Below are positions 32,036 to 44,245 of a stretch of 64,000 nucleotides of DNA, piece after piece (position 1 is the stretch's first letter; each line of letters opens with the position of its first letter). Source of the stretch: Phascolarctos cinereus (lineage: Eukaryota > Chordata > Mammalia > Diprotodontia > Phascolarctidae); NCBI RefSeq assembly GCF_002099425.1, contig NW_018344252.1, positions 744,001-808,000 on the forward strand. The letters are read 5' to 3'. The translations under genes and the position numbers were made by a program. The notes under the pieces were generated by a model, which ran no database searches, was not told where the DNA came from, and saw only the letters and a list, made by a program, of their open reading frames with translations.

Positions 32036-35000
32036 CTTCTCTCTGTTCCCATTCAGTATTCTCCACAAGTCTATCACGTCTAGCTTTTTCTAAAATTCTG
32101 TTAGTCTCCTTTACTTTTCTCTAGGTTATTGTATAGTTAGATCTCTCTAGGCCTAAGAGGAGTCCCTCCCCCTCCCCCACTATTAGTCATTTAACTTTTC
32201 ATTTGAGAGTTTGGGTCCTATGCGATTTGGTGCATAGATGTTCAGTATTGATATTAATTCATCATCTTGCTATCTTTTAGCAAAATGGGGTTTGTCTGTT
32301 TCTCTCTTAATTAGACCTATTTTTGCTTTGGCTTTGTCTGAGATCATGATTGCTATCCCTGCCTTCTTTTTCTTTTTTCGTTTTTTACTTCAGCTGAAGC
32401 AGAATAGATTCTACTCCAGCATCTTATTTCAATTCTATACGCATCTCTCTATTTCAAATGTGTTTCTGGTAAACAACATATTGTTAAACTCTGGCTTCTA
32501 ATCCATTTTGCTGTCCTCTTCCATTTTATGAGTGAGTTCATCCCATTTGTATTCACAGTTATGATGGTTAACGATGCATTTCCCTTCATCCTATTTCCTT
32601 ATACTTATCCTTCTCTCTTCTTTCTGCTCTTGTCCCCTCCTCAAGAATCTGTATTGCTCCTGACCATTGCCGACTTTAACTACCCTCCTTCTAATTTCCC
32701 TATTTCACAAGTTTCTCTTACCCCCTTTCCTGCCATCTTCTCTACTGGGTAAGATGAATTTCTGAATCCAGCTCTGGGTGTCTTTATTCTTTCCTCCTTG
32801 AACCAATTCATATGTGAATGAGGTTCAAATGTTGTCCAGTAACCCTCCCCCTGACACTGTACCCTCCATTGTACACATTCTTCCTTGCATGTCCCATTTA
32901 TGTGAGGTAATTATCCTTTCTTCCTCTCCTTCCTCTCTCTTTCAGTCTATTCCTCTTTCCCACCTTTCCATTCTTCTTTTGAGATCATCCCAACATAATG
33001 AAATCTCACCTAGGCCCTCTTATTAGGTTCCTTCAAAGAGCCCCAGTGATCACAAAGTTCTGAGATGTAACATGTATCCTCTTCCCATATCTAGGCACAT
33101 AAACAGTTTAACCTTATTTAATCTTTATGATTTCTATTTTGTATTTACCCTTTCATGTTTCTCTTGAGTGCTGTGTTTCAATGTCAGATTTTCTATTCAG
33201 CTCTGATCTTTTTATCAGGAATGCTTGAAAGTTTTCTATTTCATTAAATATCCATTTTCCCCTCTGAAGGAAGTTTTCCTGGGTAGATCATTCTTGATTA
33301 TAATCCTATTTCCTTTGCCTTCTGCAACATCATGTTCCAAGCCCTCTGTTTCTTTATAGGGGTAGCTACTAAATCTTGTACAATTCTGACTGTGGTTCCA
33401 TAGTACTTGAATTCTTTCTTTCTGGCTGGTTGCAGCATTTTCTCTTTGACTCGGGAGTTGTGGATTATGATTGTAATATTCCTGGGAATTTTCATTTTGG
33501 GATTTCTTTCAGGAGATGACTGATGGATTCTTTTGATTTCTACTTTGACCTCTGGTTCTAAGGTATCTGGGAAATTTCCCTTTTTAATTTCTTTTCTTTT
33601 TTCTTTTTTTTTTTGCGAGGCAGCTGGGGTTAAATGACTCGCCCAGAGTCACACAGATAGTGAATGTTATGTGTCTGAAGCTGGATTTGAACTCCGGTCC
33701 TCTTGACTCCAGGGCCAGTGCTCTATTCACTGTGCCACCTAGCCACACCCCCTTTTTAATTTCTTGAAATGTGATGTCAAGGAATTTTTTGTGATGATTG
33801 TCTTAAGATAGCCCAATGATTCTTAAATCCTCAGTCTGTTTTCTGAGTCAATTTTTCTTTTTTTTTTTGTTGGTTTGTTTTGGTGTCAGTTCTTTTTCCT
33901 GTGTGATATTTCACATTTTATTCTATTTTTTTTCAGCCTTTTACCTTTATTATTTCTTGATGTTTCATGGAATCAGTATCTTCTATTTGGCCAAGTCTGA
34001 CTTTTAAGGAGTTAATTTCTTTAGTATTTTTTTACACCTCTTGTACCAAGCTGTTAATTTGATTTTCTTGCATAGCTCCCATTTCTTTTCCCATGTGTTT
34101 CCTCTACCTTTTCATTTGGTTTTTAAAATATTTATTTTTGCTATTTTAAACATTTCTTCCAAGAATTTTTGTTGGGTAGTGTCCAATTTGCATTTTTTCT
34201 TTGTGGCTTTGCTTGTAGATGTTTTTGAGCCATTGTCTTCTTCTGGGTTTGTGTCTTGGGCATCTTTGTCCCCAGAGTAGCTCTTTGTGGTTGGGTTCTT
34301 CTTCTGTTCATTCTTCCAGCCCGTTCACTGACTTTGCACTTTGTTAGTGTTGGGCTCTGCTGGCCTCTGAGAGGGCATGTCTGGCTTGAGCGTCTGCCTC
34401 TTTCAAGGCTCAGGTGGGGGGCCTGCCCTCCTGGTCTGTGTTCTCCAAGTTCCTGGCCTGGTTCGGGTCTTTTGGCTGCTGGAATCAGTCACTCTTAGCC
34501 TCCTGGAAGGTTTTGTAGAGTCAGAGTGACTGAATGCCAGCAGACCTCCCCTGTTATTCCTCTGCAGACATGAGCAGGACTAAAGGCTGGGACTGAGTCT
34601 CTGCTCTGCTCTTGGGTCCTGAGCCTCTCAGCTGGGGTTCTGGGACTTGTTCCTTGCTCTGTGCATAGCTGGAGCTTCTCACTGGTGACTGTGACCTCTC
34701 TGTCCCACCCTGGAACTGTGACCTGGGCCTGGGTAGTAGGAGACGGAAAGTCACCTGGAGATCCAGACCACTTGTCTCTGGTCTGGGTCTGTGACTGGGA
34801 ACTGGGTAAAATGCCAGGTGATACCTGTTCCCACTCCTAGGTCTGACTCAGAGGCCCCCTGGGATCTCCTCCTGCCCTGGTGGTCAGTCTCAGGCCCCTG
34901 ACTGTCCCCGGGAGCTAGTATGCTCCTCACCCTTCCCCAGTGTCCACAGGCCTGTCTTGTCTTCTGGGCTGGAAAAATGACTCCCTGTCCTCTTTCTGAG

Positions 35001-35115
35001 CTTTCTCTATCAGAATTTGGTCTGGTGCATTTTCTGAGATGTCGTGGAAGGGGTGTGTTGGAAGAGCTGGGTAGAAATGCTGACTCTGCCTCCAGGGATG
35101 TTGTTTTGACAGCTG
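32036..35115 (-). mobile_element. L1 5' half (5'UTR, ORF1, ORF2 endonuclease)
   Basis: Plus strand reads as reverse-complement L1: ORF2 endonuclease near 32240-32560 (TTTGTCTGAGATCATGATTGC equals a SDKAK-type motif), ORF1 near 33230-33800 (ATTCCTGGGAATTTTCATTTTGG), then a GC-richer 5'UTR ending near 35115. The RT half and the 3' end are absent. A SINE sits at 33594-33749. The breakpoint at 32036 abuts L2. Confidence 0.82.
33594..33749 (-). repeat. tRNA-derived marsupial SINE in L1, 16-bp TSD
   Basis: GGGGTTAAATGACTCGCCCAG, GGATTTGAACTCCGGTCCTC and CACTGTGCCACCTAGCC. It is flanked by exact copies of CCCTTTTTAATTTCTT at 33578-33593 and 33750-33765. Confidence 0.94.
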
Positions 35116-35430
35116 AGTGGGGGTAGGAGAGGCTTGAAGCAGGCCGACCCACCATCAGGCTGCTGTAGCAGTCCAGGTGTGAAGTGATGAGGACCTGCAC
35201 CAGGTGGTGGAAATGTCAGGGGAAAGAAGGGGGTGTACGTGGAGAGAGATCACAAAGATCAGACCACAGGCCTTGGCCACAGATTAGAGGTGGGGACAGG
35301 GGGATGAGACAGAGTGAGGGACTGAGGATAACACATGGGGGGGTGAGCCCAAGGGTATGGGGGGAATGCTGATGCCCTCCACAGTCATAGGGAAGGCAGG
35401 AGCGGGGAGGATTTGGGAGCAAAGATAACT
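35116..35430 (-). mobile_element. L2 LINE RT fragment
   Basis: GGCTGCTGTAGCAGTCCAGG and GTGATGAGGACCTGCACCAGG are the reverse complement of the L2 SRLDYCN region, then the segment around TCAGTCACTC...GVILD. This repeats motifs already present at 31150, so it is a separate copy, not the continuation of 30965-32035. Confidence 0.8.
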
Positions 35431-35960
35431 CTCCATAACAGCTCCTTCCATGCTATGCATTCACTCTTTTCCACCAAAAGATAAAAGGCCAGTGCTGTGG
35501 GTGGGGGTGAGGGGCAGGGCCCTTTTCTTATGAGGCTTCTGTGTTTTCCTGAGTTGGGCTGGGTTCTAACTGCACTGAGGGGCCCACTCTCAGGCCACAC
35601 AGGAGGCCAGGGATTGGAGTGAGGGAGTGAGGAAGGGACCACACGGCCACTGGGGTCAAGCCGTGCCCCAGCTTTGATGCCACTAGAAGGGACAGAAATG
35701 AGAACTAGATGAGGTTGGGGAACTGCTCACAAAGCCTGGCACAAAGCTTCAGCTTGGTAGTGCGGGGCATCCGTTTGTCATCCAGACCTCTGGGGAGGCG
35801 TTCCTCCTCTGCGTTCTCCTGCCACCTCTAGGGGCAAAGACAACCAAGTGAAACTGCAATATGGCGGCCATCCCCAAAGAGTGTCCAGGATGCATGACTC
35901 CAGCCTCCCTCTTCCTCCTCCTCCCAGACCTCTGCCCCCTCCCTTTGGAATGGGAGACTA
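35431..35960. other. Intergenic, unassigned
   Basis: No gene or confident repeat family recognised. Confidence 0.4.
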
Positions 35961-35964
35961 TTGC

Positions 35965-36095
35965 GATGCACAACAGCAGAGAGTGGGGGAGGCGGAAAAG
36001 CATTGGAGTCAGCCCCTCTCTGGGCCTCAGTTTCCCCATCTGTCAAGTGGGTGAAGGGTTGGACTCCAGGATCTCCAAGGTCATCGTAATGGTCC
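35965..36095 (+). repeat. MIR/THER1-like SINE
   Basis: AAAAGCATTGGAGTCAGCC, GGGCCTCAGTTTCCCCATCTG and GGATCTCCAAGGTCATCG tail; plus orientation. Confidence 0.7.
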
Positions 36096-36639
36096 CCTGT
36101 TTTTGCCAGGGAATTTCTCTTATTTACCTCCTCTCTGCCCTTCTCTTTATCTTTGTTGTCCTCTCGCCTGCCCTAGACTAGGTTTACAGGGCTACCAGGC
36201 CCCAGATGTAGGGACAACCCTGGAGGAGTTGGCTGTGAATTGTCGTCATAGCAGATTCCTGAGTTTTCCTCCCCCAGACCCAGGTGCTTAAACCCAAACC
36301 TGAACGTTGAAAGAAAACAAAGTCCTGGATGTGAGTACCGCTTTTTACTTCATGAGCGATGGGGGGCTTCCCCTCAAACCAAGGTGGCCTTCCTCCAAGC
36401 ACTGTTTTATGCCAAGTGTCTAGGAGCTACTGAAGGAGGAAGAGTGGGCAGGTGCATTTCATTCATCACTTTTCCTCAGTGCCATGTAGGCGGCAATCTC
36501 TGATTAATGAAGACTGGCTGGAGAGGTGCTAGATCAAGGTAGACCCGCTCATACATTTGTTTCTTCTCCCCGTCCCTTGTTTGGGAAAGGCGCAGGAGAG
36601 GGACCCAACAGAGAAGGTGGGCTGATTCCTGGGAGAACT

Positions 36640-37650
36640 CTGGAATAGGTCAATAAAGCAGTGGTTAATGGACATCTAGGAAGGGAAGCCATAATTACCA
36701 ACAGCCAACCTGGTGTCAGCAAGCACAGGCCATGTCAGACTCACCTTTATTTCCTTTTTGACAGGATTGCTAAAGTAGCAGATGACACAGGTCACCTAGG
36801 CTTTAACAAATCTTTTTGTAAAATGTCTCATACTGTCCTGATGGAGGCAGCTGGGTGGTGCAGAAGCAGTCAGGTGGTGGGGTGGATAGAGCTCTGGCCC
36901 GGGAGCCAGGAGTTCAAATCCAGTCTCAGCCACTTACTAGCTGTGTGACCCTGGGCAAGTCACTTATCATCTGTCTAAGTTCTTCAACTGTAAAATGAGG
37001 GTAATAATAATATCCCCCTCTCAGAAGTTTTGTGAAGATCATTTATGAAATGCTTATAAACTGTAAAACATTAGGTAAATGCTAGGTATTATTATTGTGA
37101 TGATATGGAGAAGATGGATTAGACGAATATATTCAGATGGATTCAGCACTGGCTGATGGCTGGGTTCGAGGAGTAATTACAGATGGCTTAATGTCAATGA
37201 GGCAGGAGGTCTCCAGTGGAGTGCCTTAGGGACATTGGAGGACTGGGTTCAGTCCTGGGCTCTGCTGCTTAAGAAGGACATTGATGAGCTGGAGACTGGC
37301 GAGAGGCAGCCAGGATGGGGGAGAGAGCTTGAGTCCATGTCATCAGAGGAGTAGTTGAAGGGATTGGACATCTCCAGCCCTATGTCATAGGAGGATTAGT
37401 GGAAGGAATTGGGCACAAGAATAGTCATCTGGAAGTATCTGAAGGGCTGACAGATGGGAAGGGATCAGCCTCATTGCTCCAGGAGCGTGGGGGATGGCCC
37501 ACAGAGGCCAGTTTGGGGGAGGTCAGGAAAGCCTTCCTAACCATGGGAATTGCCCCACAGTGGGGCGGGCCACCTCAGAAGGTGGTGGGGGCCTCCTCTT
37601 TAAAGGTCTTCGGACATAGGCTGGACATCTAATTGTCGGGAATGTTATGG
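36640..37650 (+). mobile_element. L3/CR1-type LINE, split by a SINE
   Basis: CAGACTCACCTTTATTTCC, TTTTTGACAGGATTGCTAAAG and AATGTCTCATACTGTCCTGATGG are L3/CR1 ORF2. The 3' UTR type CAGAAGGTGGTGGGGGCCTCC, TAAAGGTCTTCGGACATAGGC and AATTGTCGGGAATGTTATGG follows near 37575. Plus orientation, old. Confidence 0.75.
36843..37105 (+). repeat. CORE-type SINE inserted in L3/CR1
   Basis: GGATAGAGCTCTGGCCCGG, CACTTACTAGCTGTGTGACCC, GGGCAAGTCACTTATCATC and a long MIR-like tail (ATGCTTATAAACTGTAAAAC, AGGTAAATGCTAGGTATTATT). Plus orientation. Confidence 0.85.
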
Positions 37651-38520
37651 AAAGGATTCCTTTCACGAATGGGTAGCAATAAATTATTGGCCATTGAGGT
37701 CTCTTCCACTTCACTGGTTTTCCCAGTGATTTTGGCATTAAAATATCAGAGCATTTGCCTAAATCAGAATAAAAACTCCCCATGCCCCTTTCCCCTGAAG
37801 ACCCCTGGGCTTCCTGCCTTGCCCATATAGTCATTCTGCCCTCCATGACAGCTCTACAGAATGGCCACAAACTGGTGGTGGTAATGAAGGGTCTATGCTA
37901 GGAGGGTGGCGGGGACAGGCAAGGGAGACATCAGGGGCCACCTTGGTGGCTTGGCTTTGGGAGATCAGAGGACCTCAAGGAGAGGCTGCTAGGAGCACAG
38001 ACGGATCCTCCCAAGTCTTCCCCAGGTGGGTGAGCTCCCTCCTGTGCCAAGAGTCCTTTACAACACCCAGAAAGGCCAAGGAATCTGTTGTGTGGGAGGA
38101 AAGAGGGCAAGACTGGGCCGTGTCTCGGGGGCCAGCCCACACTGGCCTCTGCTGCCAGTGCTGATGAGCATCTGCAGGGGATGGCATATCTGGCAGCTGG
38201 GAAGCCCACGGAGCTGGTGGGCAGCAGGGATGGGTTGTGCCTGAGCCTTGGAACCAAAGGCTCCTGTAGACATCAGGCAGCCAACACAACGAAGAGCCAA
38301 GGAGCACCCCCTCTAGGATGTCGGTGCTAAGAACCGCTGGGGCCGTGCCGGACCCCTGACTCACAGTCGGAGGCACTCGGGATCACGTCTAGGAAGGCAG
38401 GCCGGGAGATACCAGCTTTGGCCATCCCTTAGAAGGGGCGGGCGGGCGGACACTTTGTGCTCTGACCCTGAGGACAGGGAGGGGGAAAGGGGAGAGGACG
38501 CGCTATGGTAGATGCAGGGG
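37651..38520. other. Intergenic, unassigned
   Basis: GC-rich unique sequence with open frames on both strands (for example 37975-38376 minus) that show no family resemblance. Nothing supported. Confidence 0.4.
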
Positions 38521-38529
38521 CTTAGACCG

Positions 38530-38690
38530 TCATCTGAGACCACAGAGTCACAGATCGTGAGCTGAGGAAGACCTTGGGGAATGTCTCGTCCAAGATCACT
38601 GTGCAGGGGAGGAAGCCAAAGCCCAGGGAGGGCGAGAGACTTGGCCAGGGTCTCCCTGGCTGATAGCGGAGAGGCTGGCTCGGACAGTGG
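38530..38690 (-). repeat. Old MIR-like SINE remnant
   Basis: AGGAAGCCAAAGCCCAGGG, CTTGGCCAGGGTCTCCCTGGC resemble the ...GAGGAAACTGAGGCCCAGAG...CACACAGC part of MIR-type repeats. Confidence 0.5.
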
Positions 38691-38744
38691 GTCACTGAGG
38701 TAGGAGGAGCCTAAGGCGCGCCCCACAGTTTTGGACGTCCGTCC

Positions 38745-40950
38745 ATCCATCCACGTTCGTTAAGTGCCTGCTATGTGCCAAGCACTGTGCTAAGAGCCAG
38801 AAACACAAGAAGAGGCAAGAGGCCCTGCCCTCAAGGAGCTTCCAATCTAAGGGAGGAGACCAGAAGCAAATAACTCTACACAAAGCCAGCTCTCCACAGG
38901 AGCAACAGGAAATGCAGTAGAGAGAAGAGGGGCTGGGAGGGCTTCCCTGAGAAGGTGGGATTTTAGCTGGGACTTAGAGGAAGCAGGGCGGTCTGTGGTC
39001 AGGGAGGGGAGGGAGAACACTCCAGGCCTGGGGGCGGCCCTGAGAGTGCCCTGGGCCCAGAGATGGAGGGGCTTGGAGCAAAGAGCAGGGCAGCCAGGCA
39101 TAAGGAGAGGTAGGAGAGGCTGGTGACGAAGGGCTTTGAATGCCAAACAGGGCATTTCCTAGGCGGTCCTGGAGGCCGGAGGGAGCCATGGGAGGTGACC
39201 AAGTAGGGGGATGACATAATTGGACCCGTGCTTCAGGACAAGCATTTTTGTGGCTGAATGGAGGATGGATTGGAGGGGGAAACACGAGGCAGGCTGATGA
39301 CCAGCAGGCATGAGTTGACAGGCCCTGCCCCTGGGCTGGGACAGTGTCAGAGGAGAGAAGGAGGGTATTTGAGACATGCTGCAAATATGGCAATCCACAG
39401 GCCTTGGTAACAGATTGGCAATGGGGGGGGGAGCTATTGAGAATCCAGGATGACTCCTAGGGGGTGTGGGTTATCCCCGACAGTGTTAGGGAAGGGGGGC
39501 TTCGGGAGAGAGAGAATGAATTCCATTTTGGACATGTTAAGTTTAGGGTGTTTACTGGACATGTTGAATTTGAGATGTCTCTGAGGCTTGAAGGAGAAAC
39601 CAGAGCTCAGGAGAGATGCTGGGTACAGGAGTCATTTACGAGGAAATGTGTCTTGAACACAGGGGGCCGATGGTGGATGGCGGGTGGCGGCAGCAGTAGT
39701 GGCAGTGATGGTGATGGTGGTGGTGGTGGTGGTGGGAGATAGGCAGAGGGACCAACAGATGGACAGACAGAAGCAGAGAGAGATATGGACCCATGGACCC
39801 AGGACAGACTGGGGCCAGGGCTAGGACACGGATGATGATTTGGGCAAGAGGAGAAGGACAGAGCAACATGATGGACATGGTGCAGACAGGCTCCAGGACC
39901 CATCCCTTCTTGGGCCAACAGTGTCCATGCAGATCGAGGAGGTCTTTGAGTTTAGCCACAAAGAGATGAGCTGTGAAGGGCTGGGAAAGGAGTGGGAGGG
40001 GATAAAGTGAAGCCACTGAGGATGGATGGCTTTTTCTAGGTGTCACTGTTAAAGGGATCATAGGTATAGGATGAGGTTAGCTTGAGGGGATGGTAGGGTC
40101 CGAGGAAGGCTATTGAAGAATGGGGCCGATCTGGCCTGGTCTGAAGCCAAAGGCAAGGGGCCATTGGAAAGGGAGAGATTAAAATTAGGCTAAGAGAGAG
40201 AAGGGGTTGATGGGAAGGGCAAAGGGAACGAGGGCACACATGGAGGGCTTGGTTTTGGCAGGGGGAAGAGTCACCTCTTTCAAGACTAGACCAGACGAAA
40301 GAGCTTGGGGGGCTGTGGAAGGGATTTGAAGTGTGCGGCTGGGTAGAAAAGGGTCTCCATATTTTCAGTGACAGAAGGCAAGGCTTTCTGCTCAGGAGCG
40401 TGGGTGGCGTGTAGGTGGTTAGAAGCTGAGTCTGGACAGGGAATGGGCCGTGCCATAGGACAAGAGGGAGAGACTGAACTGGTTAACTAAAGGTTGGAGT
40501 CTTTTGAAGGAAGAGAGTGAACCCAAAGCCTGGAAAACCAGGGAAGAGTGTAGGGCTGGAGGTAGGAGTGAGGAAAGACTGGCTTTAGGAGAGGGCACAC
40601 AGGGACAGCTGGAAGGACTGAAGGTAGTGGTCAAATAGAGAAATTGTGGAGTAGTGCACCATGGAGATAATGGCCAAGTCCAGGCTATGGCCATCCCTGC
40701 ACGGATGGCTGAGGTGGAGAGGAGGCGAAGACCATGGGAACTGAAGAACTGGTGAGCAAGGGTAATTTGATGGATCAGCAATGTAGACATTGGTGTCCCC
40801 AAGGCTAACTGTGTGGTTTGGGATGGAGGGAGTGGGGAGACTGCAAGGTAGGTAGTCCTTGAGGAAGGAAGGAGAATGGGGCTAATGGGGTCGGCAGCCA
40901 CTGAAATCAGTGTCATATGGCTGGAGGTGAGGGCCAAGAGCTGGGTCAGT
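38745..40950 (-). mobile_element. Long L2 LINE (3' end through RT to endonuclease)
   Basis: Plus strand starts with the reverse-complement L2 tail (TTAAGTGCCTGCTATGTGCC, AAGCACTGTGCTAAGAG). RT pieces follow: GCTTTGAATGCCAAACAGGG near 39133 (LAFKAL), GGATGGATTGGAGG near 39264, and TTCCATTTTGGACATGTTAAG near 39522 (LNMSKTE). A GDFN-like endonuclease motif appears near 40780-40800. About 2.2 kb; an internal block around 39640-39740 is expanded simple repeat. The 233-codon minus frame at 40419-41120 is part of this element. Confidence 0.75.
39700..39738 (+). repeat. (TGG)n microsatellite
   Basis: GATGGTGATGGTGG followed by about eight GGT repeats. Confidence 0.9.
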
Positions 40951-41924
40951 CCCTCTCCAGTACATCCGGATAGGTGATGGGAAGTGGGACGGTGGCAGGG
41001 GAGGGTCTGGAGGTGACCATGGGAAGCAAGAAGCAGCCTCCCCCTCCTCCTCCTCCTCCTGGCCAGTGGACAGAGGGCCACGAGCAAAGGGACGTCCAGT
41101 GCTGGAGAGGGTGGTGGCACCTTCTGGAGAGAGTCAGGTTTCTGTCATTTGGAGGAACTGGAAGGATGACAGAGAAGAGGTCTACTGTGAAGAAGGATGT
41201 TTGTTAATGAGAAAGCAGAGTGGCAGAGGGCACAATGGAAGGGGAGGGTAGTGTGAGCTCGGGCCCTCCAAGGGACGGAGCTGGCCTGGGTGGGCAGAAG
41301 AGACTAGGGGATGGGACAAGGCCAGGGAAGGGGCCTTTGGTAGCCTGTGCTACCTGAGAGGGATGTGGATGGATGAGGCCACAAAGGAGGAGTGAAGGGT
41401 TAGCACTCGCCAGGAGGGGCTGCTGCCTTGTCCTCTGGAGAGGAGCAGGGGGTGGGAGGCGTTGGGGGAGGTCCTGGGAGGGGTCCTCCATCCTCGGTGG
41501 AGGAGGGCCCCGTGGGGACTGTTCTCTAGGAGAAGACCTTGGGCCTCATCCCCCAAACCCAGCCGTTCTCCCCTCCTCTCTCGCCTCGGGTCCTGGTCTT
41601 ATATCTACTCCAGCTCCTGACTTATTTGAGTAGGTCAGCTGAGGAGCAGGTGCCCCTTCCCTTTTCACAGCCTCCTCAACCTTCTGCCTCAGCAGCAGAC
41701 AGGATGGATCAGGTCGGTACCCAAAGCAAGACCCCCAGGGCCACAAGACCTCCTCAGCTCTCCCCTCCTGACCTGGCTGTCCGTCCACACAGTGGCCACG
41801 CTAACCCAGGCCCTCCTCACACCAGCTGGGCTATGACAGCGGCCCTGCTTGGCCCCCCGCCTTTGGGCCCTTGCTCTTCAACCTCTCCACCGCCCAGCGG
41901 CCACTGAGATCCCTCTGCATGTCC

Positions 41925-42060
41925 CATGACATCATTGCTCCACTTTGCCAGTAGGGTAGAACATAAATCCTTTTATTTGGCTTTTAAAGTCCTGGGTCTA
42001 CTTCTAGCTTTGTTACCCAGGACTTTTCTCCTCTCACACCTTGGCTCTAACACACACAGG
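41925..42060 (+). mobile_element. L2 LINE fragment
   Basis: ATTTGGCTTTTAAAGTCCTGG and the following CTAGCTTTGTTACCCAGG resemble the L2 segment encoding LAFKAL and beyond; plus orientation. Confidence 0.6.
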
Positions 42061-42182
42061 CTACTTCTCTCTCTCTCTCTGTCGTCTCTTTGTCTCTCTG
42101 CTGTCTGTGTCTCTGTCCTCTCTGGTCTGTCCGTCTGATTCTGTCTCTCTGCCTCTCTGTTTCTCTCTCTGTCTTATCTAAT
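42061..42182 (+). repeat. Pyrimidine (TCTC/TGTC)n low-complexity tract
   Basis: Runs of TCTCTCTCTCTC, TGTCTCTCTG and related units; adjoins the truncated end of the next L1. Confidence 0.85.
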
Positions 42183-42189
42183 CTTGCTT

Positions 42190-43196
42190 GGGCAGGGTTT
42201 TTACCTTCTGCGTTAAGTCTTGACTCCCCTTCCCATTCTCTCTGCCACAGTTTTCATTTCTTCTCCATTTTTTTTCTCAAACGCTCATTCCATTTAGACA
42301 AACATGTTTAACTCTTGCTTGCTTCATCTTTCCCGAGCATTCCAGTGCAGAATCTCCACTGCGCTTTCCTCTGAGATATTCTGGAGTCATTCTCTTCTAT
42401 ATCTGTGTCTTCAGAGACCTCCCCCCCCCCCCCCCCCCCCGGCCAATATCTCAGGAGGGTGGGGTTCTTTTGTGGTCTGCCCTTTCTCCCAGGGACTTGG
42501 TGTGAGGGTTGGCCTTCGTGGCCCTTTTGGAGGCAAGGGCTGGCTGGTCCTGTTGCATCCCCTTGGGGTGCTGAGGGTTGTGTTATTCCGAGTTCTGGGG
42601 ACCTTCAAGCTTTCGGAGCCCCCAGAAGGGTCTGATCCAGGGCGGATTGCTGCCCTCTGGTCTGAGCTCGAGGAGATGCTGCTGGACTCTGCCCCTGCCA
42701 GCCGGCTGGACTCTGCTGGTTCAGTGGCAGAATTCTGGGCCCCCCTGCGGCCCCCACCCTGGTTACTCCTCTGAGGGCTCGGCTGGACGTGGGGAGTGAG
42801 ACCCTGCCCTGTGCCTGGGCTTTGAGCCATGCTGCTGCCGCTGGTGGTGGTGAGTTCTGATCTCTGTTGTCGGTACACTGCCCCGTGCCTCCCTCCCGGG
42901 AACGCAGCTGCCCTGCACAGTCAGTCCCTTTCTCAGCCCTCCCTGGATCTGGGGTCTAGAACTGGGCGGTGGGTGATGACGCTGTGTATTGTGCTCTTGC
43001 CCTATCCCCGTGGGGCCGCCTACAGATCTCCTGTGATGATGTGGGCTAGACAAAGGACTTGTGAGGGTTTTTTTGGGACTTCCTCAGGGTTCGATCTGGT
43101 GCATTTTATAGATCTGTCTGACGGAGAGGGCTGGTGAATGGGAGCTCAGCTGCATCGCTTCCTTCTCCTCTGCCATCTTGGCTCCATGTCCCTTCC
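42190..43196 (-). mobile_element. L1 5' end (5'UTR), inverted near-twin of 2.3-3.05 kb
   Basis: On minus it starts GGGACATGGAGCCAAGATGG at 43196, a classic L1 promoter start, and runs through the 5'UTR to the ORF1 border near 42190. About 700 bp match the copy in ASAH1 intron 5 with few differences, including an 18-base segment (six residues of the open frame) present only here and a 20-C run at 42421-42440. ORF2 and the 3' end are missing. Confidence 0.82.
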
Positions 43197-44245
43197 CACT
43201 TGTTATTTTCATTGATTCCCTTGAGATTTTTCACTTTTTGTTCCTTTGGATGAATTTTGTTGTCATTTTTTCTTGCTCTACAAAATGAATTCTTTGGTAG
43301 TTTGATTGAAATGGCACCGAGTGAGTCAATCAATCTTGGTAATATCGTCATTTGTATTACACTGGCTCAAGCTATCCACGAGCGATTAGCAGTTGTCCAG
43401 CATTTAGTATTTCTTTATTATTCTCCAGTGACATCTTTATTTGTGTGGGGTGTTTTGTCATTGTATTTATAGAGTTCCTGTATGGGCCTTGGCAGGTAGA
43501 CTCCCAAGTATTTTATGTTGCCTGCAGTTAAATTGAATAGAATTCTCTTTCCATCTCCTTCTGCTGGGCTTTGTTGGTCATATACAGAAATGCTGATGGT
43601 TTGTGTGGGTCCATTTCGTATCCGGCAGCTTTGCTAAGCTATTATTCCAACTAGCTGTTCATTGACTCTCTAGGCTTCTCTAAGTAGGCAATCCTATCAT
43701 CTGTAAAAAGTGATAGTTTTGCCACCTCTTTGCCGATACTTTCAATGTCTTGTCTTATTGCTAGAGCCGGCATTTCCAGGACCATATCAAATCGTAATTG
43801 TGCTCATGGACATTCTTGATTCACCTCTAATCTTTTTAGAAAAGCTTCTGGCTTATCCCTCTCACAGACAATGATTTTAGATGATAGGGACAACTTTTCA
43901 TTTTAGGAAAAGCTCCATTTACTCCCACGCTTTCTAATATTTTCAGTAGGAGTAGCTGTTATATTTTCTCAAAAGATTTTTTCAGCATCTATTGAAAAAT
44001 CATATCGTTTTTGTTGGGTTTGTTATTGATATGATCACTTATGCTTACAGTTTTGTTACTGCTGAACCAGCCTCGCATTCCTGGTATAAACCCAGCCTGG
44101 TCAAATACGTTGCGTTTGCTCTTCGGGAGGCGTCCTCTCCTTGCTAGTATTTTATTTAAAATATTTGCATTTTTTAATTTAAAGAACTTAGAGAAATTGG
44201 TCTATAATTTTCTTCCTGTTTTTGCTCTAGATTTGGGCTAGAACA
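43197..44245 (-). mobile_element. L1 ORF2 reverse-transcriptase fragment
   Basis: Plus strand is reverse-complement L1 RT: TTGATTGAAATGGCACCGAGTG, GACTCCCAAGTATTTTATG, CATCTGTAAAAAGTGATAG (the YADD region) and CAGCCTCGCATTCCTGGTATAAA. Same orientation as the adjoining 5' end, but in an order that cannot be one collinear element. Confidence 0.88.

Noticed and set aside
40419-41120. 233-codon minus-strand open frame as a host gene
   Set aside because: Lies within reverse-oriented L2 sequence rich in simple repeats, with no splice context.
42411-42878. 155-codon minus frame as a gene paralogous to the frame at 2.4-2.95 kb
   Set aside because: Both are the same L1 5'UTR segment. The similarity reflects copies of a mobile element, not a gene family.
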